Shown: positions 23,128 through 35,170, counted from the first letter of the stretch. The stretch: DNA of 64,000 nucleotides from Xiphydria camelus (GCA_963678675.1 OY783199.1:20150909-20214908), one strand, 5' to 3'. Numbers and translations are program-made. Notes: generated by a model not told the origin, from the sequence alone.

Positions 23128-23880
23128 GAGAGAATTCGCGCAGCACGCGAGTATATAGCCCCTGTTCGTTTTGTTAGTACGACTGCAGGAGCAAGAAGGA
23201 AGGAAACGAAGGAAGGAAGATTAAAAGAGAACGGGAGAGATAGACACCGCATCGGGTACCTCTGCGGTGCGACGGAGACGGTGGCGGCGTGGTGCATGCC
23301 AACACGGTAGACCGGCTGCGAAAGTTGGCAATGTATCGCGAGAGCTTGCATAACCGCAAGCCAAAGCGAGACACCGATCGTCGCCGCCCCGCGGGACGGA
23401 GGAGGACGCGAAGAGGCGACACGTGCACGCACACTTCGACGACGCTCTGATGCATGAATGGTTTAGTTTTCCTTGACATTAGCCGTTACAATGTTTGCGT
23501 TAGCGCAGACGCGTATAATCTCTCTTATCTCCCTATGTGCACCAGTCGCTCGCGGCTTTGGATTCTACCGATCTTTCGTGACCCGTCGTCTCGACGTCAC
23601 GGCGCGTGCAACACGTGTCACCCTTCCGCGGTATGCGTGGATTGATCGATCCGCGCTTACGTAAGTCGTTATCGCAGCGAGGATTAAATCGTTCCTCCGC
23701 TTCCTCTCTTGTCTGTTCTCAGTTGCATCTGATTATTTGATATTTATTCGTCGGATGGCCGACTGCGTGTAAGCGCTAATAATAGGGCCGCATCTCGCGG
23801 TAGTAGCATTCGCGATGAGAACGAATCTCGTCGAATCTTTCAATCTTCATTTGAATAGGTAGGAAATGAATCGCGCAAAA
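22561..23880. other. CpG-rich island with (GA)n microsatellite, promoter-like
   Basis: CpG-rich from about 22690. A (GA)n run (about 23089-23128) is followed by AGTATATAGCCCC at about 23149, a TATA-like box, and a strong donor-like TTAC|GTAAGT at about 23660. Open frames up to 197 codons on both strands are not recognisable. It could hold an alternative first exon or only an intronic regulatory island. Confidence 0.4.
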
Positions 23881-25018
23881 GTTGGCTGTCACGGGTTTAG
23901 AGTTTATCAGAATTTTTTAGAAAAATTTGTATGCACGAAAGAAAAGTGAATAGGTATTTTTCGACATTTCTCTGACGAACTCTGATACTTACTTCCCTGA
24001 AAATTTCTAGAAATTTTTAAATTACTACAGTCAGAAAAAAAATCAAAATATCTCAGTTTTCCAGAAACTTCCAGTTTAATAACACCATATAAGTACCTAA
24101 CCATGTTATAAACTTATACGGGTTCTAGGATATATACAGCTTGACTGTATACATATCGCTCCTTTTATAGAAGAATGTCACAACTCAAAAAATTGTCACA
24201 AATCAAAGTTTATCAATCAAGAATAAATCTCACATTACCAGCCAACTACAATACATTGTGGCATTAAAACATAATTAAAGTATTTAATTCGTCTACAATT
24301 TAAAAAATTAGTATTAGAAGGTAAACACAATATTAAATCTTTAAACCGCGATATAGCGAATTACTCATTTTTGAGTTGTGTCGTTCTTCTATAAGTGTAA
24401 CGATATATCTATCACCATTCAGATTCGGATGAGTACCTATATAAGTTACATAAAATCGTATTAATTTTCAATGCAGCAATTCATAAGGCCGTCATACGCC
24501 AATTGGTAATTCGTTCCTTGGCAGCCACTCTAATCATATCTAATAAGGGTCTTCTTCGTAGTTACTTTTTGGTCATTTTTTTCTGACTACAGTATTTTAT
24601 TATTATTATTTCTTGCTGTATGGCCTCTCGGCCTTTTATACTATTAATCGCCCCCCAATTCTCCTTGCATATAAATCTATAAAATATGAAAATAGAAAAT
24701 TCTTAAATTATACTTATGAAAAACTAAGGAAACCCGTGCGTATGATTTGTGTTAATCATTGTTCCGTTTCTGACTACAGTAACAATTCATTTTTTTTTAA
24801 TACAACCAATTTCTACTAGCCCTGGAGAGGTGATAAAGGTGTCGATATAATAATTGCAGAAACATCAGTCATATCGATCGGACGGAATCTATCGCAGAGG
24901 TATCGTAGAGATTGATACATGCTGCGATACTTCCTACGTCGGTACGTAAGAAGTTTATAGATGCATTCCCGCGTATAGAGGAGACGAATTATCGAATATG
25001 CGAATGTACCTACGTACC
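23881..25018. other. AT-rich dsx intron, no gene seen
   Basis: Apparent inverted-repeat pieces occur (ACTACAGTCAGAAAAAA near 24026 and TTTTTTCTGACTACAGT near 24577), suggesting a diverged miniature element of about 560 bases. No coding frame. Confidence 0.45.
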
Positions 25019-25072
25019 TACACGTAAAGAAAGGATTTTACAGTCTCAGTACAATTAGGTTTTGCTATTATA

Positions 25073-25303
25073 GGGTCAAGGTGGATAAAAATGAGACACT
25101 CAAATTTGTGGGGTAAAAAAGAGATACTTTCTGCTGTATCTATTATCGACTTTTTGATATACTTACCATCTTATAGCAGATAATCAGTAACTGATTATCT
25201 GCTATAAGATGGTAAGTATATCAAAAAGTCGATAATAGATGCAGCAGAGCGTCTCTTTTTTACCCCACAGATTTGAGTGTCTCATTTTCACCCACCTTGA
25301 CCC
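25073..25303. mobile_element. TA-flanked near-perfect hairpin element
   Basis: Begins GGGTCAAGGTGG and ends CCACCTTGACCC, flanked by TA on both sides. The arms are over 100 bases and almost identical, with CTTATAGCAGATAATCAGT meeting its complement at the centre. The high arm identity suggests a recent insertion. Confidence 0.85.
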
Positions 25304-25648
25304 TAACAAAAATTTTATCTGCGACAGCAAAAGTTGTGTCTAATAATATCAGGTGTAACTGCAATCACGGTGGAGTTTTTTTCGATTTAAATGTTTGCAA
25401 ACTCAGCAAATATTTGTACTACCATTGGACATACTTATCTTCACGGAAAAAAAGAATTTTGTATAAAGTACTTAATAAATGGAGTAATTAGTGATATTTC
25501 AAATAGTAGAAATTATCCTCGGGAGCGATTTGCATAGCACAAAGTACCGTTGTACATTGTAATTGCTACTATGTCAAATAAAAATTAATTCAACATCCAT
25601 AGCAACATTCAAGATGTTCCACAGCCAATAGTACTACTAATGTATTAC

Positions 25649-25735
25649 ATATCGAGGGCGTCATATCAGAAGGGCGTACGAACCGAACGTTACAGTGGCT
25701 CTTATGCCCTTCTAATATGACGCCCTCGATATAAT
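25649..25735. mobile_element. 87-base hairpin element
   Basis: The arms TATCGAGGGCGTCATAT and AGAAGGGCGTA pair with TATGCCCTTCT and ATATGACGCCCTCGATA. It sits in the loop of the larger palindrome. Confidence 0.75.
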
Positions 25736-26127
25736 CATATGAGTTGTAGTTCTTGCAATGGAAGATGCGGTATTTACAGTGTACAAGAGTACTCTGTGCT
25801 ATGTTGTTCCCAAGGACAATTTTCGTTATTTGAAAGTATCACTAATTACTCTATTTATTGAGTACTTTGTACAAAATTCTTTTCTCCGTGAAGATATGTG
25901 CAATGGTAGTAAAATATTTGCTGGTTTTGCAAACATCTTTACCAAAGAAAACTCCACCGTGACTGCAGTTATATCTTATATCCCTATCATATTGGACATA
26001 ACTTTTGCTGCCACAGGCAATAGTTTTGTTATGGCAGCAAAAAGTTTTCAGCAAAACCTAATCTATCTAGTTTCGCTAAGACTGCAAAATCATTTTTTTC
26101 CATGTACACGTATATTTATACCTACAC

Positions 26128-26366
26128 TGTAAGAAAAAATTGTATTTTTAATATATTTTCATGTAAAGCTTTTTTTCAATACATGCAATTATAAAAATTA
26201 TAATATACTTCCTTGTAGAATTTGTACTAAATATTTGTTAAACTTGATGTACAATCGCATTAAAGCGAATATAAATTTCATTACGGAGTATTTAAATTTT
26301 TAAAATCGCACATTTTGGAAAGAAAGCATTATATACAATTATATTAAGTTTAGTACAATTTCTTTT
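26128..26366. repeat. Family A miniature element
   Basis: Begins CACTGTAAGAAAAAATTGTA and ends AATTTCTTTTTTACGGCGTG. Diverged relative of 21598-21836 and 31280-31500. Confidence 0.6.
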
Positions 26367-27984
26367 TTACGGCGTGCATTTTCTCTACGCCATTCGAACG
26401 TTGCTACGGCACCATCACACGTCGCTCGGCAGACTAGGCTAATTCCCGGTTTCGCGCTCGAAGCCGTACCGCAAGAACGGCATATATTCTCGTACTCTAG
26501 GAAGGTGGAGATCGCGTCGCGGATACCGCGAGGAGAGGTACCGCGCGGAACGCACGAACGTGGCGAATACTTCGCGCGTGTATCTATGTACATAATCGCG
26601 CGCGTTACGAGACACGCCGAGCGTGCATTTGTATCGGGGGCACGGATGTGTGTAATAACCTGATCGAAGACGAGGCGATCGGAGGTCCTTGGCGTGTCGG
26701 TCACGGGCCCGCGGTGACACCGTATGGATAGAGACGTCGCGCGACATCGGCTGTTGCAGCCTCTCCGTTCGAGCGTCTCGCCTATCGATCGGAACGGATA
26801 ATTCCCTTCTCTGAAATTCTCCTCTCCCGTCGGCCGCCGCCGCCGCCGCCGCGCGCACGGAGTCTCAGCTTCGACGTTCGACCGGATGCGGTCGAGCACC
26901 CGGACGCGCAACTGCCCCGCAGGCTCTTCGCGCGGCGGCTTCCAAGTCGCTCACGCCTTTCCGCAGTTTCGAGGGGGACTTTCGTTCGGGACAAAGGCGA
27001 AATCGAGAGTCGCGTCTCCGAGAGGTCGATCCTTCTCGAAGCCGGCCTTCGCGATACCACTCGGACGGGCCACGCGCGCGCCTCTCGTCTGGACGCGAGG
27101 ACCGAAAGACCCCGAGAGAGTATAAAATGGTGAACGGCCCTCTCGCGCGCGGGAGACATAACAGTAGGTCGCGACCGATTTATGCGCGCTCCTTAGCTCA
27201 TATGTGCTCCTTATGATATGTAAAACCGTTGCGTTGGCATTATGCGAAGTAGGGTGCGCAGGGCTCGTCGTAAAACTCGGGCCGTTCGAGCTGCTTCGAC
27301 TTTGAAAGACTTTTAAATGATACCGGGTGTACCATTGTACGTGGCGCGATGCTTACTATTGTTTGCAAAGCATAGGTGTACGCGCAGACGTAATTATATA
27401 CGTGGGTACGCGGAAAGGACATCGATGGCAATAACAGTTGGTGTCAGAAGTAAAAGCGTCCCGCTTCGGTGGCGATTATCTCATTATACATGCGTCGATT
27501 TTTGCGTCGTATCGGTCGAGCGCTCTTTTCGAAAATACGCTTCGATCCGCGGACAAGTCCTGTGTCAATATGGGCGAGACGAGACGTTCGTAGGTTGCGA
27601 TATGATCGCGGCTTCGAAATTCCTCGCGGTACTCGAGACTCTCCCGTTTCGTCGCGAGGAGTAAACATTATTTTGTCGAGGGGTGGAGGAGGGGGCAACG
27701 ACGCTCGGCCTCGGCACGTTGCACAGTATCGAGAATCGTAAATTCTGTCACAGGTTCCTGGTAAATCGCGAACGATTCTCGCTAGCAGCAGAAAGAGAGA
27801 TTCTCATTTTGGTATCGAGAAAACGGATTTATGCGAGATGCAAGTGGGGCAGAATTGACTTTTCGCCTGATTCATGGGCAAGATCGATCAATTTCTGTAG
27901 TGAAATTGAGACCAGAGTAGTGGATATTCTCTCATTTTTCGTTACATGGAGAAAATTTAATAGTAATAATTACTGTGCCAGAAA
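26367..27984. other. CpG-rich island; no recognisable gene
   Basis: A 190-codon minus-strand frame (26339-26911) is open across a CpG-rich stretch with a (GCC)n run near 26828-26850, but it resembles no known protein and other frames are open as well. A TATA-like GTATAAAATGG lies at about 27119. From 27840 the sequence becomes AT-rich. Confidence 0.4.
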
Positions 27985-29076
27985 TGGTGTCCAGCGGTCA
28001 GGGAATTCTGGAAAACTTGGAATTTTCAAGGAGTTATGTGACTCGGGGAAATGTCAGGGAAAACTCGGGGAAATTAAAACATTTTCTAGAATTTTTAAAT
28101 ACTCACACTTTATAAATATTGAAGATTGGAGTTTCCTATGAATCAGTCCTCTCCTTTTGCTGATGTTAGGATATCGATTATCATGGTGGCCACTTAACTG
28201 AAAAACCGGGAAAAGTCAGGGGAATGTCAGGGAATTTTTCGATGATCAGAGAATTTTTGATAAATCCAGAGGGTTTTAGAGATTCTTCCCTTCAATTATT
28301 TTATGTTAAATTTGTAGTAACTGATCAAAATTATTACATCACATCAACCTAATATAATCCTGTGCAGTAATAAGCTGTTGAAATATAGAGAAAATTTATA
28401 TATCCATGTATTTTAAAATTATAATCTATGTAAGTACAGCCAACTGTGCATTCACATTCTTTTCATATTCATGTAATTTAAATAAACGCTTGCTTGATAA
28501 GTGATAACTGAGATAACATTTCAGGGTTATTCAGCATACATGTATAATAATTTTGGCATGTCAATTTTACCCCTTATCCGATTATTGTCACAAAATATGA
28601 AATATTCCGATTAGGACAAACACGCAAACATTTATTTTAATTAAACTACATTATTGCAGCATTTCAATTGTTTCTTGATATCTCGAAAATTAAAAAGTCA
28701 GGGAAAATTAGTGTTTTCAGTCAAGGAAACCAGGAAAAGTCAGGAAATTTCGTGAGCGGAATTGAGTGGCCACCCTGATTACGGATAAAAGTAATGTTAG
28801 CAGGTAAATGAAGTGAGCTATGACAAAATGTATATTTGAAAATTCCTTTTGCTAAGAAAAGTTAGTAAATAATAAGCATGTGATTTTTCAAAATTAAATT
28901 ATTTCCATGCTTACCTATTTCTCAATTGCCATCTCCGTTATATGGATATTAGTTAATCTGTTTATTTGACGAAATAACTGTCGCATATTACTCCATACTT
29001 TTATTATTTTAAACTGTAAATCCTGGAAAAGTCAGGGAATTTTTTTGTCATATTTCTCTAAACACCATGCCAAAGT
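27985..29076. mobile_element. Family D repeat with a family E element inserted
   Basis: Left end GGTGTCCAGCGGTCAGGG, right end near CTCTAAACACCATG. At 28187-28778 it is interrupted by family E. Similar length and layout to 4194-5285. Non-coding. Confidence 0.65.
28187..28778. mobile_element. Family E element (GGTGGCCACTTAACTG...GAGTGGCCACCC)
   Basis: Inverted ends GGTGGCCACT and AGTGGCCACC, with degenerate CAGGGAA/AAAAGTCAGG repeats at both margins. Other copies: 33974-35030 (interrupted) and a 151-base deletion form at 32904-33054. Confidence 0.65.
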
Positions 29077-29077
29077 A

Positions 29078-29208
29078 ATAAATAGGTGACAGTTTCGACG
29101 ATATCGTGTCGAATAATCTGCAGTATAGTAATCATCACTATTCGAATAATAATCATTATTATTTTGCAGACTATTCAACATAATATTGTCGAAGCTGTCA
29201 CTTATTTA
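29078..29208. mobile_element. Hairpin element
   Basis: AATAAATAGGTGACAG with TTTCGACGATATCGTGTCGA pairs with ATATTGTCGAA and GCTGTCACTTATTT. 131 bases, non-coding. Confidence 0.7.
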
Positions 29209-29331
29209 CTATTTCAGTATAGTAATTGTTACTATTCACTTTTCTCCGTACGAACTCTCGTTGTGTCACCCACTGCGCACTGTCGGCCGATCGCGCGATA
29301 TCCCGGCGACGTTACTGCTGTCCCACTAACT

Positions 29332-29780
29332 GCCCGCGTAAAAAAAAGAGTATAGCTAAAGTATATTGTAGCAGTCTGGAAAAAGTTGAACCAAAAAGTA
29401 TGGCTATGGATCATATCCCAGATTTTCAGGCAGACCATTTTTTCGTATCGGCTGAAAAGTAAAATTTATACGACTTACCTTTACCTTTTCGATTCAGCTT
29501 CATTGTATGGGTTTTTCATTATTAAACTGTAATGACTTGTTCGGTACTAGAACATAATTCGTTAGTAATAATTTGAGAATTAAATAATAAATCGAAATAA
29601 TATCACCTGACAAGAACGAACATCGATTATAGCACAACCTTCTACAAACAACTGAACTCTAATTGAAGAGCGCATCGTTTACCGGTTAAAAGTTTGGGAT
29701 ACGATTCGTAGCTATGCTTTTTTGGTTCAACTTTTCCCAGACTTTCGCCATACTTTAGCCATACTTTTTTTTACACGGGC
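29332..29780. mobile_element. Inverted-repeat element (GCCCGCGTAAAAAAAAG ends)
   Basis: The arms are about 85 bases. GCCCGCGTAAAAAAAAG pairs with CTTTTTTTTACACGGGC, and GTTGAACCAAAAAGTATGGC with GCTATGCTTTTTTGGTTCAA. 449 bases, non-coding. Confidence 0.75.
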
Positions 29781-29868
29781 TGAATCTAGATTTCGTGGGT
29801 GGCGGCACGGTGTTCGATTTTTCCATGTCAGGAAAAGATAGCGAATTAACCCTAACGGAGGAAATTAA

Positions 29869-30049
29869 TCCCTTGCACTATTTTCACGAGTCTGACTCTT
29901 GATGAAAATTTTAGGTCAAACTTGAATATCACGAGTCAGACTTGTTATTGACATTTCAGGCCAAATATGAATATCTCGAATCTTGATATTTAATTGTTTA
30001 TTTATATATTTGGCGCGTCTTTTTCCGAGTTTCAGCATAGTGCAAGGGG
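29869..30049. mobile_element. TTAA-flanked miniature element
   Basis: The ends TCCCTTGCACTAT and ATAGTGCAAGGGG are inverted repeats with TTAA at 29865-29868 and 30050-30053. It contains internal repeats of the CACGAGTCTGACTC / CACGAGTCAGACT type. Confidence 0.7.
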
Positions 30050-30053
30050 TTAA

Positions 30054-31049
30054 TACCAGGTCGAAGAGCACCGCTACGGCGAGAGGAAAATAAGAGTCAC
30101 TTTTTGCTATATGTCATCATCGCGCGCCTCAAAGACCAGAGCCGACTCTCGACGACGTACACGTTGATTCGTCGTTGCTCGCGCCGCGGCTTTGGTAAGC
30201 GCATTCGGCTCGTAACGACGAAGCCTCGCGCTTCTAAATTTACATGAGCGGTATAATTAATCTTACCTCCTCCGCGCCTCCTACCACGGGGTGCCTACAA
30301 ATAGGCGGTCGTATTCGCGCACAGGCGCATTTCGCGCACGCGGCCGTACTCTTCGCGCGCGCCCCTCGACGATCGTCGATTTGGGTGAGGGGGGCGAGGT
30401 GGCGTGATATACATCGGCGCGCGATGTCGTACCTTTGCCCCATCGCGATTCATCTTCGATAGCTCGGAACTTAATTAAGAGCGCCACCAACATCGCTTTC
30501 GATCGCACGGTGACTGCGCGTAAAATGTATTTGCCAACACGCTTCCGTATGTTGCCTCGCGAGGTACGAGTATCCTTGATGCCGCGCCAGTGGCGGAGGT
30601 GACGCGTATTTGGTCCCGTCGTTTTGCAATAGGGCACAGTAAGGAAGGAATTTGTATTTTTACAGCAAGGTGACAAAACCGGGAAATCGGAGATTTTTAA
30701 TGGTCCGAAAATCTCAAAAATTCACAGGCTAAATTTTAAACATTCAGGGAAATATGCTGGAATTTGATGATTAGTCCTGTGACGTCGTAAAGCATATTGA
30801 ATTTGTAATATTGACACTCTGAGCCATGAGCCGTCTGGTGATGAGTAGCGAGCTACACTCACTGCTACGGCGAGTGGTGAGAGTTTATTATTTTGACTGG
30901 TTTAGAAGTGAATTTGGATTTTTTGTGCGCTGCTGCAGATAAGTGGATATGTTTCTTACATGTTTCGAAGGCTGCAACTCTGAAACTTATAAACATTTCA
31001 TCTGGAAATCAGGGAATTTTGAGGACAGATTTTTGTCGTTAACTTGTTT
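30054..31049. other. CpG-rich island (to about 30640) and intron; no gene seen
   Basis: Overlapping open frames on both strands (30240-30676) have no recognisable similarity. Confidence 0.45.
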
Positions 31050-31500
31050 TACTATAATTTCATACGAAGTCTTTTTTCAATACTTGTAATTACGAAAATT
31101 AATGTATCCCGTTGTGAGATTCGTATCAAACATTTGTCGAACTTTCTATAGAATTATATTAATTTTCATAACCACGTATTGGATAAAAGATTGATTTATA
31201 CACAGTTATATTAAATTTGATACAATTTTTTTTACAATGAGGGTCATATCAAGTATCTACTGGATACTTCGAAGCATACACTGTAACGAAATTTTTATTA
31301 AATTTAATGTAATTGTATGTAAAGTTTTTATCCAATATGTGTAATTAATACACTTACTCCGTTATGAAATTTATAAGGAAAATTCCACAAGGAAATATAT
31401 CAATTTTCAAAATTACGGAGTATATTAATTTTCATAATCACGTATTGGAAATAAACTTTATAGAAAAGTATATTAAAAATACAAATTTTGTTTACAGTAT
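31050..31500. repeat. Two family A elements side by side
   Basis: About 31050-31240 and 31280-31500. Shared pieces include TTTTTCAATACTTGTAATTA, ATCACGTATTGGA, AATTACGGAGTATATTAATT and the CACTGTAACGAAATTTTTAT end. Confidence 0.6.
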
Positions 31501-32903
31501 ATGCTATACCTACATGTAGATTGCGGAAAGAGGCTAGGTTTATTCGACCCACTTTCTACCGAAAGTTATCCACGTTCGCGAAGCCCGGTATAGGAACTTG
31601 GAATTCGTGCGAAATTCTTCAAAATTACCTCGTCCTCGCTGTGATTTCGCACAATAATACGTAGGTATAAGAATTCGCGTTTGCCGGTATAATCGATATA
31701 GTTTTATCCGCGCGACACGCACCCCGGTGCTTATATTTAGTCCATTGTTGTTGCACGACTCTGCGGTGCAAGAAAGGTGGAAGTGACGTCACGAGTCGTG
31801 AACCGGAAGCCGGAGCAATTAAATGTCGGCAGTCGCAGCTGCGCGAGTCCTATTTCTGAGCCGCGCAAAAGCGCTTCCGATTGCTGTAACGTACGTCGAC
31901 ATCGAAGTTTTCGTCCTGTTCGTACACCCACGCGTTTTTCCGGTCAGCCTTCTTTTCTCTGTATCACACACACGAGGACGGCTATAGAGACGTCCGAATC
32001 TCGGCCGATCGTGTTAGTTGGTGCTGCTTTTCTCCGACTTTCGAATTTCTCCTTGCAGACCTTCGATATGGTTGTCCTTCGCGAATTTTCGAATCTCGTA
32101 CACAGTGAAGAAGAATCAATTTCTTTTTCCCGTAATCCAAATTTGTCGGTTGTGCTCTAGAACCTTCAATTCTTCTTCCTTTTTTTCTTCTTACATTTCT
32201 CCTTTTTCGTCTTTTTCTTCTTTTTCCTTCTTCTTTGGCGAACAAAAGAGCCATTGAAATCGCTTCCGGGTTCTCCCTCTTTCTCAGTTATACACATTTA
32301 GCTACTACAAGCGCAATACATCGTTATCTTTCCGAGTACAAACGCTCGACGCACAAAGTTGCTAGAGATTTTCTCGCAGTGCGTGCGTCGCAACATCGAT
32401 TACTTCGAGAGGAGACCGTACGCGTTCGCGCGAATTCGACGGAGCGGAGGGAAAGGGAAGACGCACTCGAGAGAACGGGTGATGGAGAGGCGTTCGGAGG
32501 TCCTCCTCGCATACGCTTCGAGAAAAAAGAGAGACCGCGGCCGCGCGCGAAGACCCCGCGAATGCCAAGAGTGAAGAACCGCCGCGAGGGAGAGAGACCA
32601 AGGGCCAGCCACGAAAGAGCGCGAGGCAACGGCCGCGTGCCGTTAAAATATAATATACGAGCCGACGTGTATTTTTGCGTGCGGCTCTCGCGCGCTCCCA
32701 CGTCTCGATGCGCCTCTCTGCCTCCTCCTCTTCGCGAATTCGAATAAATCTATTGCGCGGTCGTCTCGGCGGCGACGGCGAGGTGGTGGCTTCGTTCTCC
32801 ATCAGGAGAGAGATTATTCGCGGATCGGCGGATCTCTTCCCCCTGCGAAAAAGAGGGAAAAGAGCCCTCTGCAAGGCCTCTAAGGATAAATCGTAGAAAT
32901 ACA
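31501..32903. other. CpG-rich island with a long pyrimidine tract
   Basis: A T/C-rich tract (about 32165-32236) precedes CpG-rich sequence with 125- to 180-codon open frames in both directions (32235-32904). None is recognisable. A CA-type acceptor followed by coding sequence was not found. Confidence 0.4.
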
Positions 32904-33054
32904 TAGTGGCAACTCAACTGGGAAATCAGGAAAATCGGGAAATTGTTTTTTCATATCTGCAAATTGAAAAGTCAGGGAAAATTCGTGACTTTTCAGCCAG
33001 GGAGACCGAGAAAAGTCAAGGAATTTTGCGAGCGGAATTCAGTGGTCACCCTGG
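32904..33054. repeat. Short deletion form of family E
   Basis: Begins AGTGGCAACTCAACTG and ends CAGTGGTCACCC, with AAAAGTCAGGGAAAATTCGT inside. Only the two ends of the 590-base form remain. Confidence 0.6.
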
Positions 33055-33594
33055 AATGTGAAGAACCTGAAAGACTCGAGAATTGTGTTCGCATTAGGAA
33101 AAAGGTCGCGAAAGATCCTGAGAATTTTCTGAGTCGGGGATCTATATAAGTCGCGTAAAGAAAAATCTGGAAGGGCTATTACATGTTGTACAACCCAATA
33201 TATGGGAGATGGAATCGTGATTACGAACGTTCTGTACAATCGAGAGAGTCCGAGGAGAAAAAGGAATTTTGGTCTCTGGAAAACCTGGAGACATCGAAGA
33301 ATTTCAAGCCCAAGATTAGCGCACGACACCCCGACTGAGCGAGCTTCGCGGACTAAAGATTTACCGGAGGTAAATGCACGCGAGAGCCGTAATGCATTTG
33401 ATACGTGAGCCCGGTGCAAACACGACGTTGTTGCTACCGAGGGAGCCGTGCGGGTCGCCACGCGGGCGTGACCGTCGTGTAATCACGTTCGTTGGCCTAA
33501 TCCGTGCAGCCGGCGGATAGCGGAGCGATCAATTACGATCGCGATAATATTTCGACAGATGCATTTCGGGGGAAAGAAAATTGTAACCGCTCTT
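33055..33594. other. CpG-rich intron, no gene seen
   Basis: Open frames on both strands without similarity. Nothing else recognised. Confidence 0.4.
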
Positions 33595-35170
33595 GTGCCG
33601 TGTTTTGTTACACGAAGAAAGAAATTTTGCACAAAGTGATATTTCACATACCATCGGTGAGGTTGAATGCGGCAAACTTGACGGTGTAATTGTTTCAAGT
33701 AAATATTCACTTGTTTCAACTTCTAATTGGTTGCTCTATTTATTTTTCCTTACAGTCTTATGGCGTTGAAACAATTACACCGTGAGTTTCGCCGTATTGA
33801 ACCTTACCGAGAGTTGAATGAAGTAATTTTTTTTTCAATGTAGTAGAAGTCATTGTCCTCAAGAGCGACACAGCATATAGTGCCGTTGAACATTGTAAGA
33901 GATACCCATCAACATAGCAACATTCTAGATGTTCCACAGCCAATACCACTAATGTATTACATACACCAATATACATGGTGGCCACTTAACACGTTCACTG
34001 CCGTCTCGGTCTATATGACCGAGAAAAAAATTTCCGCGCACGCCGTCTCGCCGCGAGAATGTTACATTTGCACATAATTTAGTAAAGAGAATAGGAATTT
34101 TGAAAAAATTCTTACGTGAGTCGTTACTACACTTATAAACGTATTTCTGCGCACTGTCGGCAGTCAACGTGTTAACCCGTTCGCTGTGGATGACCTTTCT
34201 TCTGTGCGGAAGGGATATTTTGTTAAAGCATTTAAATATTGGGGATGACGCCTTATGGTATCATCTGCACATAGTGGGGGAGTACGTTGACGCCATTACG
34301 CGTCATCCGCAGCGAAAGTGTTCATTGTAAGGCATTCGCTAGAAACAAAACAATACAATTGAAAAGCGTGGGGCGTATACGCCCCACGCAGTGTGAACGG
34401 AAAGTCTTCGTAAAAACGGTCTGGCAGGGAACGTGTTAACTGAAAAACCGAGAAAAACGGGAAATATCAGGGAAAAATCAGGAAAATGTCAGGGAATTTT
34501 TCGGTGGCCAGGAAATTTTCGATGAATTCAGAGAGTTTTAAAAATTCTTCCGTTGAATTATTTTACGTTAAATTTGTAGTAACTTTGATTAAAATTATTA
34601 TATCACATTAACCTAATCCTGAGCAGTAATAAGCTATTTAAATGTAGAGAAAATGTATGCATGTATTTTCAAATTATAATCTGTGTAGGTACAGCCAACT
34701 GTTCTTTTATATTATTTTCATACTTATATAATTTAAATAAACGCCATTGTGGTAAGTGATAATCGATAATATAGCAACATATTAATTCAGGATTATTCAG
34801 TACACATGTATTATAATTTTGGTAGTATGTCAATTTTACCCCTTACCCGATTATTGTTACAAAATATGAAATATTCGGATTAGGATAAACACGTAGATAA
34901 GCATTTTTTTGTACATGTGAACTATATTATTGTAGCATTTCAATTATTTCTTCACATCTTGTAAATTAAAAAATCGGGGATTATTAGTGATTTCAGTCAG
35001 GGAAACTGGGCAAAGTCAGGGAATTTTCTGCAATAAAAGATGGGTACTCTTACACAATGTACACAACGGTACTCTGTGCTATGTCGCTTCCGAAGACATC
35101 TTCTGCTATATGAAATATCACTAATTACTCCATTTATTGAGTACTTTATACACATTTTTTTCCATGTAGA
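33595..35170. mobile_element. Four-element nest in the dsx intron
   Basis: The outer element is family B, with its left half at 33595-33972 and right half at about 35031-35170. Its left half is split by the GTTTCAA-rich element (about 33652-33841, related to 21879-22099). A family E element (33974-35030) separates the halves. Inside family E lies a TTAA-flanked element (33990-34435). The order of insertion can be read directly from which element is split. Confidence 0.7.
33990..34435. mobile_element. TTAA-flanked element pair (piggyBac type), innermost of the nest
   Basis: Begins CACGTTCACTGCCGTC and ends CTGGCAGGGAACGTG, with TTAA at 33986-33989 and 34436-34439. A third TTAA at 34172-34175 separates two halves: the first ends CGGCAGTCAACGTG and the second starts CCCGTTCGCTGTGG. 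It could be two elements sharing a TTAA or one element with an insertion. A perfect 24-base palindrome (34366-34389, centre GTATAC) lies in the second half. Confidence 0.7.

Larger units (their letters stand above)
25019..26113. mobile_element. Large palindromic element with two younger elements inserted in it
   Basis: The outer arms pair over more than 250 bases: 25036-25070 and 25306-25560 against about 25760-26112. Examples are TACAATTAGGTTTTGCT with AGCAAAACCTAAT, and GGTGGAGTTTT with AAAACTCCACCGTG. A 231-base hairpin (25073-25303) splits the left arm and an 87-base hairpin (25649-25735) sits in the loop. The central part is family B, as at 36813-37149. Open frames inside are AT-rich artefacts. 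Confidence 0.75.

Noticed and set aside
23089..23128. (GA)n run as a CRISPR-like or coding repeat
   Set aside because: Simple microsatellite without spacers; at most a GAGA-type regulatory sequence.
25758..26132. 124-codon frame on the + strand
   Set aside because: Falls completely in the right arm of the nested palindromic element; the same sequence is non-coding in other copies.
26339..26911. 190-codon minus-strand frame, Arg-rich
   Set aside because: Low-complexity composition driven by CpG and (GCC)n; a second minus frame is open across the same bases; no recognisable domain.
31777..32160. Frame containing VVNRKPEQLNVGSR, considered as the female dsx exon (VVNEYSR-like)
   Set aside because: Only VVN matches; no good in-phase acceptor, and the rest does not follow the female motif.
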